Shown here: one piece after another, positions 19,864 through 28,414 of the stretch
How positions within the stretch are numbered: the stretch's first letter is position 1
Layout: each line of letters starts with the position of its first letter
From: Gemmobacter megaterium
GTDB lineage: Bacteria; Pseudomonadota; Alphaproteobacteria; Rhodobacterales; Rhodobacteraceae
Direction of reading: 5' to 3'
NCBI RefSeq assembly: GCF_900156815.1
Contig: NZ_FTOT01000006.1
Coordinates: 124,001 to 188,000, forward strand
Length of the DNA: 64,000 nucleotides
Notes under the pieces: model-generated
The model's input: only the letters and a program-made list of their open reading frames with translations
Database searches by the model: none
Told to the model about the DNA's origin: nothing
Program-made: the position numbers and the translations under genes

Positions 19864-20943
19864 TCAGCGCGCGGGCGCAATGTGGTCGCGTGCCACAGAC
19901 ATGGACTTGAGGATCGCATGAACAGTGCGGCCCGGATGCAGATCCAGTTGATCGGCGGCACGGCGGGTGATGCGGGCAAGGATCTCATGGTCGCCGATTG
20001 CGACATGTACCATGACGCCTGGCCCCGTGCCCTGCACGATCCGGGCTACCTTGCCTTGCAGGATGTTCTGTGCAGAGAGGCCCTCGGGCCTGATGCGCGA
20101 CAGGATCACCTCATGCGCCATGATCCGCACACGCAAGCGGGTGCCCGGCGCGGCCTCGATCATCGGCAGATACAGCGACCCGGTTGCCGCCTCCAGGCGA
20201 CTCAGCCCGTCGGAAAGATGTTCGGCCACTGTTGCGGGCAGCATTGCCGCCACCTCGCGGATGCCCAAGGCGCGCAGCGCATCCGGATCCGACATCACCT
20301 CTGCCGTGGTTCCGGCGCGGAGGACCTGGCCGCCGTCGATCACCACCATGTGATCGGCCAGAAGCTGTGCTTCGTTCACATCATGGGTGACCAGAACGAC
20401 AGGCATGGACAGATGGGCGCGCAGGGCGACGATTTCCGTGTACAGCCGTTCCCGCGTCGCGCGATCCACAGCCGAAAACGGCTCGTCCAGCAAGAGCGCC
20501 TGGGGGCGGCGCGCCAGGGCACGGGCCAGCGCCACCCGCTGCTGCTGGCCGCCGGACAATTGCGCGGGCTTTCGGCCGGACAGGCCGGTCAGATTGACCA
20601 GGTCCAGCAGTCGCGCGCCCTCGGCCCGGTCGGGCGTATCCATCGCAGCCATCACGTTCCCTAGCGCGGTCATGTGCGGAAACAGCGCATAGTTCTGAAA
20701 GACGATACCCACGCGACGGCGATGCGCGGGCAAATCCACCCCGGCCTCCGTATCAAGCCAGGTCGAACCACCCACGCAGACACGGGCCGTTTCGGGGTGC
20801 CACAGCCCCGCAATGGTGCGCAAAAGCGTTGTCTTGCCTGAGCCGGAGTGGCCGACAAGCGCCAGAAGCTCGCCAGGTTCCACCCGGAAGGCCACATCCA
20901 GCGGAATCGGAGTTCTTGCCCGTGCGATCACCTCCAATGTCAT
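19864..20943 (-). CDS. modC: Molybdate ABC transporter ATP-binding protein ModC
   Basis: A 359-residue ATPase of the molybdate importer. Walker A GHSGSGKTT at 31-39, signature LSGGQQQR at 129-136, Walker B LLLDEPFSA at 150-158, H-loop LVTHD, and a C-terminal molybdate-binding (TOBE-type) region at about 290-355. Its start overlaps the modB stop by one base. Last gene of modABC. It converges on the D-aminoacylase gene. Confidence 0.92.
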   Translation of the reverse strand: MTLEVIARARTPIPLDVAFRVEPGELLALVGHSGSGKTTLLRTIAGLWHPETARVCVGGSTWLDTEAGVDLPAHRRRVGIVFQNYALFPHMTALGNVMAAMDTPDRAEGARLLDLVNLTGLSGRKPAQLSGGQQQRVALARALARRPQALLLDEPFSAVDRATRERLYTEIVALRAHLSMPVVLVTHDVNEAQLLADHMVVIDGGQVLRAGTTAEVMSDPDALRALGIREVAAMLPATVAEHLSDGLSRLEAATGSLYLPMIEAAPGTRLRVRIMAHEVILSRIRPEGLSAQNILQGKVARIVQGTGPGVMVHVAIGDHEILARITRRAADQLDLHPGRTVHAILKSMSVARDHIAPAR

Positions 20944-21611
20944 CAGGACAATCTCCGGCCGACACGCGAGGACAGCCAGAATGTCGCCGCGATGGTGAAC
21001 AAAGAGATCACCACAAGCATCGCGGACATGATACCGGCAGAGCGGTCGTCAAACGCCTGTACCCGGTCGTAGATCGCGATGGCGATGGTTCTTGTCTCGC
21101 CGGGGATGGAACCGCCGACCATCAGCACGATGCCGAACTCGCCCAGCGTATGGGCGAATGTCAGGACCATCGCTGTCATCAACCCCGGCCATGCCAAGGG
21201 CAGCTCGACCTTCCACAAGCTGATCAGCGGCGACATGCCACAGCAGGCGGCTGCCTCGCGCACCTCTGGCGGGATGGATTCAAAGCCGCGCTGGGCGGGT
21301 TGTATGGCAAAAGGCAGGTTGAAGATGACCGATGCGACCACCAGCCCCTCGAAGCTGAACACAAGCTGATGGCCGAACAGGCCCTGCCACAGGTCGCCGA
21401 CCGGCGAACCCCGGCCAAAGGCCACCAACAGGTAGAAGCCGAAGACGGTCGGCGGCAGGACCAGCGGCAACATCACCAGCGCCTCGACCAGGCCCTTGGC
21501 CCGAAAGCTGCGATAGGCCAGCAATCTGCCCATCAGGACCGACACCGGCAGCAGCAGGACCACCGTCCATCCCGCAAGCTGTAGCGACAGGATCAGGGCC
21601 GTCCAATCCAT
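20943..21611 (-). CDS. modB: Molybdate ABC transporter permease ModB
   Basis: A 222-residue inner-membrane permease with five or six hydrophobic segments. The EAA motif EVREAAACCGMSPLISLWKVELPLAWPG is present at about 140-165, and LPLVLPPTVFGFYLLVAFG is characteristic of ModB. Three bases separate it from modA and it overlaps modC, so modABC is one unit on the minus strand. Confidence 0.93.
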   Translation of the reverse strand: MDWTALILSLQLAGWTVVLLLPVSVLMGRLLAYRSFRAKGLVEALVMLPLVLPPTVFGFYLLVAFGRGSPVGDLWQGLFGHQLVFSFEGLVVASVIFNLPFAIQPAQRGFESIPPEVREAAACCGMSPLISLWKVELPLAWPGLMTAMVLTFAHTLGEFGIVLMVGGSIPGETRTIAIAIYDRVQAFDDRSAGIMSAMLVVISLFTIAATFWLSSRVGRRLS

Positions 21612-21614
21612 ATG

Positions 21615-22406
21615 TCACTGACCCTCTGGCACGGAAAAGCCATAGCGTTCGAGTATCGCGCGCGCGGGCGGTGCGGCCATATAGGCATAGAACGCCTCGG
21701 CGGTCTTGCCTGCGCCAGCCAACAGAACCATGCGTTGCAGAAGCGGCGCGTGCAGCTCATCGGGGATCAGGGCGAAGGTGCCGCGCGCTGCAACCTCGGG
21801 CGCCAAGGCCAGCGAATAGGCGATGATCCCCGCTTCGGCATTTCCCGAAAGGGCGAATTGTGCGGCCTGGCTGACGTTTTCGCCAAGCACCATAACCGGC
21901 TGCATGTCGTTCCAGAGCCCCACCGCCTCTAGCGCCTCGCGGGCAGCAACGCCGAAGGGCGCGTGTTCCGGATTTGCGAGGGCGAACCTGGTGATGCGCC
22001 GGGCGTCCAGCAGGGTCTTTACCCCCTCCAGCCCCTGTGTCACATCGACAGGAGAGCCTTTTGGGGCCACAAGGGCGATCCGGCCCAAGGCAAAGGTTGT
22101 CCCCTCACCCCGTGTGAGGCCATCCGCATGGAGAGTCCGCGGCGTGGCGTCATCGGCTGCGAGGAACATCTCGAACGGTGCGCCCTCTCTGATCTGGCGC
22201 GACAGGTTTCCGGTTGATCCAAAGGACAGGCGTATCTGCATTCCGGTATTGGCGGCAAAGCTTTCGGCAATTTCCGTCACTGCAAACTGAAGATTGGCCG
22301 CAGCCGCTACGACCGGGACATCGCCTTTCCCGGCAGCAGAACCGGCTGTCCCGGCAAGGATCACAGCGATGCCAAGCAGGATGCGACGAAGGGCAGGAAC
22401 GGGCAT
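21615..22406 (-). CDS. modA: Molybdate ABC transporter substrate-binding protein ModA
   Basis: A 263-residue periplasmic binding protein. A signal peptide with AGTAGSAAGKG end covers about the first 26 residues; the mature part has VVAAAANLQFAVTEIAESF and SFGSTGNLSRQIREGAPFEMFLAADD, which form the oxyanion site of ModA. It captures molybdate for ModBC. A Mo-box-like inverted repeat lies 17 bases before its start. Confidence 0.93.
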   Translation of the reverse strand: MPVPALRRILLGIAVILAGTAGSAAGKGDVPVVAAAANLQFAVTEIAESFAANTGMQIRLSFGSTGNLSRQIREGAPFEMFLAADDATPRTLHADGLTRGEGTTFALGRIALVAPKGSPVDVTQGLEGVKTLLDARRITRFALANPEHAPFGVAAREALEAVGLWNDMQPVMVLGENVSQAAQFALSGNAEAGIIAYSLALAPEVAARGTFALIPDELHAPLLQRMVLLAGAGKTAEAFYAYMAAPPARAILERYGFSVPEGQ

Positions 22407-22422
22407 CGGGCATTCCTCAACT

Positions 22423-22444
22423 GATATGTTCCAGAAAACATATC
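22423..22444 (-). promoter_or_regulatory. Mo-box-like inverted repeat upstream of modA (probable ModE site)
   Basis: GATATGTT at 22423-22430 and AACATATC at 22437-22444 are perfect 8-base inverted arms with a six-base spacer. The arms resemble the CG-N-TATAT type half-sites bound by ModE in other proteobacteria. Position between modE and modA, just before the modA start, fits repression of modABC by molybdate-loaded ModE. Confidence 0.6.
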
Positions 22445-22471
22445 GACCGAAGGCGGGAGATTGCGCAAGCG

Positions 22472-22843
22472 TTATTTTCGTTCGGGAATATCCCTTAGCA
22501 TGTCGCTCAGTGCCGCCAGCCGGCTTGCCCCCGCCTCGGCGGTCTCGTGCTCGAATGCGCGATACTGCATCACGACCTCCCGCCCGGTTTCTGTCAGAAC
22601 GGCCCCGCCACCGCCCGGACCGCCGCGCACCCGCTCTACCAGCGGATCGCGGAACATCGCGTTCAATGTCCCCACCAGTTCCCAGGCGCGCTTGTAGCTC
22701 ATCCCCATCTCGCGGCCTGCTGCGGCAATGGATCCTGTCCGGTCGATCCGCTCCAGCAACTCGGCTTTGCCGGGGCCGATCATCTCTGCCTCGCCAAAAA
22801 CGATACGAATGCGCAGGCGGGGGGGCCGGGGTTCCTGTTCCAT
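22472..22843 (-). CDS. modE: ModE-type molybdate-dependent regulator (DNA-binding domain only)
   Basis: A 123-residue winged helix-turn-helix protein of the ModE N-terminal family: LRIRIVFGEAEMIGPGKAEL, then TGSIAAAGREMGMSYKRAWELV as the recognition region, and the GGPGGGGAVLTETGREV wing. The two C-terminal TOBE molybdate-binding domains of E. coli ModE are absent, as in many short ModE proteins; how it senses molybdate is then unclear. The start is uncertain: ATGs at 22894 and 22885 are also in frame. It lies between the COG0523 gene and modA on the same strand. Confidence 0.8.
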   Translation of the reverse strand: MEQEPRPPRLRIRIVFGEAEMIGPGKAELLERIDRTGSIAAAGREMGMSYKRAWELVGTLNAMFRDPLVERVRGGPGGGGAVLTETGREVVMQYRAFEHETAEAGASRLAALSDMLRDIPERK

Positions 22844-22898
22844 ATCGGCAATGTCCGGCACCTGATCCGGAATCGCAAGCCGCATCCCTGGCATGTCG

Positions 22899-24008
22899 TC
22901 AGATGGGCGGGTTCTGAAGCTGCGGGTTTGCGCCCTTGGCGGCATTCTCTGTGGTGGGGCGTGTGCGCAATACTTCAAGAATTCCTTGCAGGTTGGCCTG
23001 CGGGATGTCGCGCGCGATGATGACAATCCGGCTGGTGTGATCGCCATCGGGCCAGCCTTGCAGCGGCACCGGCGGATCGAAGATATGTTGCACGCCATGA
23101 AAGGCAAAAGGCGTGTGTACGTCCACGATATGGACGATCCCTTTCATGCGCAAAATATCGGGGCCGCGCAGGGCAACCACCCTACCCAGCCAGAAGTCGA
23201 ACACCTCTGCGGGGATCGGCGCGTCTATCGTGATCGAGGCCGTGGTGATCCGGTCATCCGACGCATGATGCGATGGCGCGGCGAGATCAAGGACCGGCCG
23301 GGTGCCGGGCACTGAAAGGCCGGAGAGTCCGGCCAGCGGATCGGGCGCAGGGGGCGCAAGCCAGGCCAGTGCCTGCTCTGGTGCCATCGTCTTGCGCATG
23401 GCGCCAAGGCCGACCAAGGCCCCCGCAGGCACGGCCCCCCGGTCGGCCACAACCCGCGATGCCGCTGGATTCAGCCGGTCCAGCCGCAGGTGTAGCGCCT
23501 GCAAAGCGCCTGGCTCGGCAAGGTCGCATTTGGTCAGGACGATCCGGTCGGCCATGGCAACCTGTGCCTGCGCTTCGCCGTGACGGTCGAGCGTGGCCGC
23601 CCCCAGCACCGCATCGACGGCGGTCACGATCCCGTCGAGGGCATAGTTGGGAGCAAGTACGGGATCCATCAACAGCGTGTGGTGGATCGGGCCGGGATCG
23701 GCCAGCCCCGTGGTCTCGATGACCACACGGTCAAAGGCAAGCTCGTCGCGTGCCCTGCGCGCCAGAAGTGACGTCAGCGTGCTCGACAGATCGCTGCGGA
23801 TCGAACAGCAGATGCAGCCCGCCGGCATCAGGACAATGTCCTCCGCAGCCTTTTCGATCAGGTCATGGTCCAGCCCCGCCTCGCCGAACTCGTTCACGAT
23901 AACGGCGATGCGGCCCGAAGACGGATCATGCAGCAGCCGGTTCAGGAGCGTCGTCTTGCCTGCGCCCAGAAATCCGGTGAGCAAGGTGACGGGGATCGGA
24001 TCGGACAT
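22899..24008 (-). CDS. COG0523 (CobW-family) GTPase, probable zinc metallochaperone
   Basis: A 369-residue G3E-family GTPase. Walker A GFLGAGKT at 12-19, the metal-binding CICC at 65-68 in [14 protein letters not shown], Walker B-like [13 protein letters not shown], guanine-specificity motif TKCD, and a CobW C-terminal domain at about 270-350. Members of COG0523 act in cobalamin synthesis (CobW), nitrile hydratase activation, or zinc delivery under zinc limitation. Here a perfect Zur-type palindrome sits 35 bases upstream of the start, which favours the zinc-responsive subgroup. No cobalamin synthesis genes are nearby. modE follows on the same strand. Confidence 0.85.
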   Translation of the reverse strand: MSDPIPVTLLTGFLGAGKTTLLNRLLHDPSSGRIAVIVNEFGEAGLDHDLIEKAAEDIVLMPAGCICCSIRSDLSSTLTSLLARRARDELAFDRVVIETTGLADPGPIHHTLLMDPVLAPNYALDGIVTAVDAVLGAATLDRHGEAQAQVAMADRIVLTKCDLAEPGALQALHLRLDRLNPAASRVVADRGAVPAGALVGLGAMRKTMAPEQALAWLAPPAPDPLAGLSGLSVPGTRPVLDLAAPSHHASDDRITTASITIDAPIPAEVFDFWLGRVVALRGPDILRMKGIVHIVDVHTPFAFHGVQHIFDPPVPLQGWPDGDHTSRIVIIARDIPQANLQGILEVLRTRPTTENAAKGANPQLQNPPI

Positions 24009-24042
24009 GGAGGGCGGGCTTTCCTGGGGTGCAGAGCGTCTC

Positions 24043-24065
24043 GATTTGTTATATTATAACAAATC
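24043..24065 (-). promoter_or_regulatory. Zur-type operator upstream of the COG0523 gene
   Basis: A perfect 23-bp palindrome: arm GATTTGTTATA (24043-24053), central T, arm TATAACAAATC (24055-24065). The inner TGTTATA-N-TATAACA equals the core of the proteobacterial Zur consensus GAAATGTTATA-N-TATAACATTTC. Zinc-loaded Zur should repress the COG0523 gene from here. Confidence 0.8.
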
Positions 24066-24123
24066 TCGCCGCAAGGGGCTCGAACCACAAGGGTCGCTGT
24101 ACCGCTGATCCGGGTCCGAAAGT

Positions 24124-24149
24124 GGCCCGCCGGGTCGCCCCGGCAGGCC
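24124..24149 (-). terminator. Hairpin after the decarboxylase gene
   Basis: GGCCCGCCGGG (24124-24134) and CCCGGCAGGCC (24139-24149) pair at 10 of 11 positions around a four-base loop, just downstream of the decarboxylase stop on the minus strand. A short ACTTTC follows on that strand instead of a true T run. Confidence 0.45.
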
Positions 24150-24160
24150 GCGCCTGTTTG

Positions 24161-26449
24161 TCAGGGGGCTACGCAATCGGCAAAGTGATGCACCACGCCG
24201 TCGGGGCCGGTTTCCAGCACCAGGCCATGGATATCCGTCTCGAATCCGGGGCATTCACGGGCGAATTCGCGGTTGAAGCGCAGATAGTCCACGATCTTTG
24301 CGTTGAACACCTCGCCCGGCACAAGCAGTGGAATACCGGGCGGGTAGGGGGTCACAAGGCTGGTTGTCACCCGGCCTTCCAGATCGTCGATGGGAACCCG
24401 TTCCGTCTTGCGGCGCGCGATATGGGAAAACGCGTCGGTCGGGGTCATGGCCGGGTGATGGTCGGACAGATAGATCTCGGTCGAGAGTCTGGCCACGTCA
24501 TATTTGGCATAGAGCGCATGGACATGCTGGCTCAGGTCGCGCAGCCCCATGCGTTCATAACGCGGGTGCTTGGCGCAGAATTCCGGCATCACCCGCCACA
24601 GGGGCTGGTTGCGATCATAATCGTCCTTGAACTGTTGAAGGGCCGCGACCAGTGTGTTCCAGCGACCCTTGGTGATGCCGATGGTGAACAGGATGAAGAA
24701 GCTGTAAAGCCCGGTCTTTTCCACGACAACGCCATGTTCGGTCAGGTATTTCGACACAATCGAGGCAGGAATCCCGGTGGTGTCGAACTTGCCGTCGATA
24801 TCCAGACCGGGGGTTATGATCGTGGCCTTGATCGGGTCCAGCATGTTGAAGCCGGGCGCCATGTCACCGAAACCGTGCCAGGCATCCTCGCCATCACGCT
24901 GCACACCTTCGGAATCGGTGCGGCGCAGCACCCAATCCTTGGTGCGTCCGATGCCCTCTTCGGACAATTCGTCCGGGCCCCAGACCTTGAACCACCAGTC
25001 CTTTTCGCCGAACTCCTCATCGACCTTGCGCATGGCACGGCGGAAATCCAGTGCTTCCAGAATGCTTTCCTCGACCAATGCCGTGCCGCCGGGCGGTTCC
25101 ATCATGGCCGCCGCCACATCGCAGGATGCGATGATGGAATATTGCGGGCTGGTCGAGGTGTGCATCAGGTAGGCTTCGTTGAACAGATGCCGGTCCAGCT
25201 TGGTTTCTTCGGAATCCTGTACGAGAACGTGGCTGGCCTGGCTGATCCCGGCCAGCAGCTTGTGGATGGACTGCGTCGCATAGGTAACGGAATGCTTCAT
25301 CCGGCCACGCTTGCGGCCCATGGCGTGGTAGGTGCCATAGAACGGGTGAAACGCGGCATGGGGCAGCCATGCCTCGTCAAAGTGCAGGTTGGCGACATAG
25401 CCATCCAGCATACGCTTGATCTCTTCGGTGTTGTACAGAACACCGTCATAGGTCGACTGGGTCAGGGTCATCACACGCGGCTGCACGGAATCGGCATCGA
25501 CATGCTGCAACAGCGGGTTTGCGCGGATCTTGGCCCGGATTGCCTCTGGCTCGAACTCGGAATGCGCGATGGGGCCGATGATGCCCCAATGGTTCCGTGT
25601 CGGGCGCAGAAAGACGGGGATCGCCCCGGTCATGATGATCGAGTGCAGGATGGATTTATGGCAGTTGCGGTCCACCACCACAACATCGCCCGGCGCCACG
25701 GTATGGTGCCAGACCATCTTGTTGCTGGTCGAGGTGCCGTTGGTGACAAAGAAGCAGTGATCGGCGTTGAAGATCCGCGCGGCGTTGCGTTCCGATGCGC
25801 CGATGGCGCCGTTGTGGTCCAGCAACTGACCCAGTTCCTCGACCGAATTGCACACATCGGCCCGCAGCATGTTCTCGCCATAGAACTGGTGATACATCTG
25901 CCCGATCGGGCTTTTCAGAAATGCCACGCCGCCGGAATGCCCAGGGCAGTGCCACGAATAGGAACCGTCCTCGGCATAGTCCAGCAGGGCCTTGAAGAAC
26001 GGCGGCTGAATACCCTCCAGATAGCCCTTGGCCTCGCGGATGATGTGCTTGGCGACAAATTCCGGCGTATCCTCGAACATGTGGATGAAGCCGTGCAGCT
26101 CGCGCAGGATGTCGTTGGGCAGGTGGCGGCTGGTCTTGGTTTCGCCATGCAGAAAGATCGGGACTTCGGCATTCTTCCAGCGCACCTCTTCGATGAAGGC
26201 GCGCAGCTTTTCCACCACCGGGTCAAGTTCGGGGCCGGGGCTGAACTCTTCGTCGTCGATGGACAGCACAAAGGCGCTGGCGCGGCTTTGCTGCTGGGCG
26301 AATTGCGACAGATCGCCATAGCTGGTCACGCCCAGCACCTCGAAGCCTTCGCGCTCGATGGCGTCTGCCAGGGCGCGAATGCCAAGGCCCGAGGTATTCT
26401 CGGATCGGAAGTCCTCGTCGATGATGACGATGGGGAATCGGAACTTCAT
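24161..26449 (-). CDS. Orn/Lys/Arg decarboxylase (fold type I, PLP)
   Basis: A 762-residue PLP-dependent decarboxylase of the large bacterial basic amino acid family. It has the receiver-like N-terminal wing domain (about 1-130), the PLP domain with the cofactor lysine Lys397 in TQSIHKLLAGISQASHV, HCPGHSGG, FVTNGTSTSNKMV, NLHFDEAWLPHAAF, and the C-terminal domain (about 590-750). AAGGA lies upstream of the ATG. Which of arginine, lysine or ornithine it uses cannot be settled by eye. Product amine could feed the carboxyspermidine route encoded at 50.7-53.1 kb. Single-gene unit. Confidence 0.85.
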   Translation of the reverse strand: MKFRFPIVIIDEDFRSENTSGLGIRALADAIEREGFEVLGVTSYGDLSQFAQQQSRASAFVLSIDDEEFSPGPELDPVVEKLRAFIEEVRWKNAEVPIFLHGETKTSRHLPNDILRELHGFIHMFEDTPEFVAKHIIREAKGYLEGIQPPFFKALLDYAEDGSYSWHCPGHSGGVAFLKSPIGQMYHQFYGENMLRADVCNSVEELGQLLDHNGAIGASERNAARIFNADHCFFVTNGTSTSNKMVWHHTVAPGDVVVVDRNCHKSILHSIIMTGAIPVFLRPTRNHWGIIGPIAHSEFEPEAIRAKIRANPLLQHVDADSVQPRVMTLTQSTYDGVLYNTEEIKRMLDGYVANLHFDEAWLPHAAFHPFYGTYHAMGRKRGRMKHSVTYATQSIHKLLAGISQASHVLVQDSEETKLDRHLFNEAYLMHTSTSPQYSIIASCDVAAAMMEPPGGTALVEESILEALDFRRAMRKVDEEFGEKDWWFKVWGPDELSEEGIGRTKDWVLRRTDSEGVQRDGEDAWHGFGDMAPGFNMLDPIKATIITPGLDIDGKFDTTGIPASIVSKYLTEHGVVVEKTGLYSFFILFTIGITKGRWNTLVAALQQFKDDYDRNQPLWRVMPEFCAKHPRYERMGLRDLSQHVHALYAKYDVARLSTEIYLSDHHPAMTPTDAFSHIARRKTERVPIDDLEGRVTTSLVTPYPPGIPLLVPGEVFNAKIVDYLRFNREFARECPGFETDIHGLVLETGPDGVVHHFADCVAP

Positions 26450-26611
26450 CGGCCGTCCTTTCGATAGGCGTTGCGCCAGCCGTTCTTTTCAGTGCGTGGC
26501 CCCCCCGTCAAGGCCGCGCCCTTGCGGGGCCGACGCTGCGCCGGGATCGGCCGATCTGCCACGCTCTCAGAACGGCCGCGCGCCTTGTCTGGGGGCGCTG
26601 TTTTCACCTGC

Positions 26612-26626
26612 TACATGCCGCATGTA
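26612..26626. repeat. 15-bp perfect palindrome in the decarboxylase/DUF1489 intergenic region
   Basis: TACATGC-C-GCATGTA at 26612-26626 lies in the 273-base region between the divergent decarboxylase and DUF1489 genes, 163 bases before the first and 97 before the second. The rest of that region shows nothing recognisable. It could be a regulator site; no family is suggested. Confidence 0.3.
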
Positions 26627-26722
26627 ACCGGACCATGGAGTGACAGTCCTTCGGCTGTGACCGGGGGCCTTGTCCCTGCCATCCACAGGTTTAGGATGGT
26701 GCGCCCATGAAGGGGGAATGCC

Positions 26723-27151
26723 ATGCCCGGCGCTGTCAATCTTGTGAAGCTTTGCGTTGGTGCCGATACGGTGCAGGATCTGCTTGACTGGCAGGACAGC
26801 CAGCGCCACCGCTACCCGCCGGGCCGCACGTTCCACGTGACGCGCATGTGGCCCAAGCGAGAGGCCGAAGTGCTGCAAGGCTCGCTGTTCTGGGTGTTCA
26901 AGGGCCAGATCCTTGCGCGCCAGAAAATCCTGGAGCTTGTGCAGGTCCAGGGCAGCGATGGAATTCCGCGCTGCGCCATTCATCTTGATGCGCAGGTGGT
27001 CCGCACCGAGCCTGCGGCCCGCCGGCCGTTTCAGGGTTGGCGCTATATGCCGGTCGATGAAAGCCCGCGCGACCTGCCAATAGCGCGGGAGACCGATGAC
27101 AGCCTGCCACCGGACCTGGCCGCAGCACTGGCAGAGATCGGTCTGCGCTGA
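26723..27151 (+). CDS. DUF1489 family protein
   Basis: A 142-residue conserved alphaproteobacterial protein of unknown function. It begins MPGAVNLVKLCVGADTVQDL and has the family block RTFHVTRMWPKREAEVLQGSLFWVFKGQILARQ at about residues 35-68. No signal peptide or membrane segment. It stands alone, divergent from the decarboxylase and convergent with the DUF697 gene. The function is not known. Confidence 0.85.
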   Translation: MPGAVNLVKLCVGADTVQDLLDWQDSQRHRYPPGRTFHVTRMWPKREAEVLQGSLFWVFKGQILARQKILELVQVQGSDGIPRCAIHLDAQVVRTEPAARRPFQGWRYMPVDESPRDLPIARETDDSLPPDLAAALAEIGLR

Positions 27152-27165
27152 CCCGGCCGGGCCTG

Positions 27166-28167
27166 TCAGCTTTCTGCCCGCCGGGAGTCGAAAAATCCCG
27201 CAAGGGCCCGACCCAACAGGTTGGTGACCTTCGGCTCGGGCAGGACGTCAAAGGGCAGCGGGCGGCAGACTTCCATCGCGGCGATGCCAACCCGTGCCGT
27301 CAGGGCGGCGTTCACCACACCTTCGCCAAAGCGGCGGGACAGTTTCGACAAGACCCCGCCCCCCGCCACCGAGGAAATGAGGTCGTCGCCCACTGCGACG
27401 GCGCCTGTTGCAACCAGATGGCCGAACACCCGACGCAAGACCCGCCAACTGCCAAAGCTGCCCGCGCGCCCGCCATAAATCTCGGCAATCCGCCGGATCA
27501 TCCGCATGTTGGCTGCCAGGGCCACCGCAACATCGACCAATGCCAGCGGCACCAACGCCGTCGCCGTGGCCACCCGCCGTGCTGCGGCCTCGACCTCGCG
27601 CCGTGCAGCCTGGTCGGGCGCGGCCAGAAGTTCGGTTTCCGCAAGCCGGATCAGCCCGTCTGGGTCCAGCATATCGTCTGACTGTTCCTTGAGCCGCGCA
27701 AGCGCCCAGGCCATGTCTTCGCGCCCCGAATACAGCCCCCGGACCTCGGCCACGACCTTGCGGGCGGCTGGCAGGTCGGCCCCGGCAACAGCCGCCTCCG
27801 CCCGCCCGCGCATTCCGTCGATGCGGCCCAGTCGCAGCCAGGCGGCCCACTCCCGCCCGGCGATCCAGAGCAGTGCCAGCCCCGCCAGCCCCGCCAGCCC
27901 CAGCGCCAGCCATCCCAGCAAGGACGAGCGCGCCAGCAAGCCGGCGATGAAGTCATGCGCAGCAACCCCCAGCGCCAGCGAAAAGAACAACCCGCCCGCC
28001 CATAGCATCAGCGCCAGTGCCCCACTGGGCCGCGACTGTGCGCGCAAGGCCCGCTCCACCGCGCCAGCAGGGGGTGCGCCGGAAGGTTCGGGCACAGGCG
28101 GGGCTTCGGCGGGGCTGGGGGTCGGTCGGTCCAGCTCTACGATGAACGGGCGGCGGGCTTCGGGCAT
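27166..28167 (-). CDS. TIGR01620 / DUF697 (YcjF-like) membrane protein
   Basis: A 333-residue inner-membrane protein of the YcjF-like family. A proline-rich N-terminus is followed by two membrane segments (about 65-125: ALALMLWAGGLFFSLAL and WLALGLAGLAGLALLW), a soluble middle with ARKVVAEVRGLYSGREDM, and the DUF697 domain (about 220-320: VATATALVPLALVDVAVALAANMRMIRRIAEIYGG). The start at 28167 is chosen over 28182 because GGAG is seven bases upstream. The usual partner gene ycjX (DUF463) is not adjacent here. The cellular role is not established. Confidence 0.8.
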   Translation of the reverse strand: MPEARRPFIVELDRPTPSPAEAPPVPEPSGAPPAGAVERALRAQSRPSGALALMLWAGGLFFSLALGVAAHDFIAGLLARSSLLGWLALGLAGLAGLALLWIAGREWAAWLRLGRIDGMRGRAEAAVAGADLPAARKVVAEVRGLYSGREDMAWALARLKEQSDDMLDPDGLIRLAETELLAAPDQAARREVEAAARRVATATALVPLALVDVAVALAANMRMIRRIAEIYGGRAGSFGSWRVLRRVFGHLVATGAVAVGDDLISSVAGGGVLSKLSRRFGEGVVNAALTARVGIAAMEVCRPLPFDVLPEPKVTNLLGRALAGFFDSRRAES

Positions 28168-28414
28168 GACAGGCTCCGGCATGGCCTCCCAGACTTGGGC
28201 GCAGCGGGGGCAGACTACAAGCCCGATATGCGCTGGCGAGCCCCCGCGGCCAGTTGTAGTGGGGCCACGGGGCCGCATCTCGGGCCGCATCTAAGCGGGC
28301 GGGCGCCGTTGCTGGACGGGGTGCTGGCGTGGGCGTATACCACTCCTGCCCAGCCCCAGCGCATGTTGGCCGAATGTCCCGTGTGCCTTTCCAGTTCCTT
28401 TCGGTGGCCTGAGC

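Noticed and set aside
24060-24110. tRNA-like minus-strand text (GGTTCGAGCCCC and a D-loop-like segment)
   Set aside because: The T stem does not pair, the two parts are too close for an anticodon arm, and no acceptor stem forms. At most a chance likeness.
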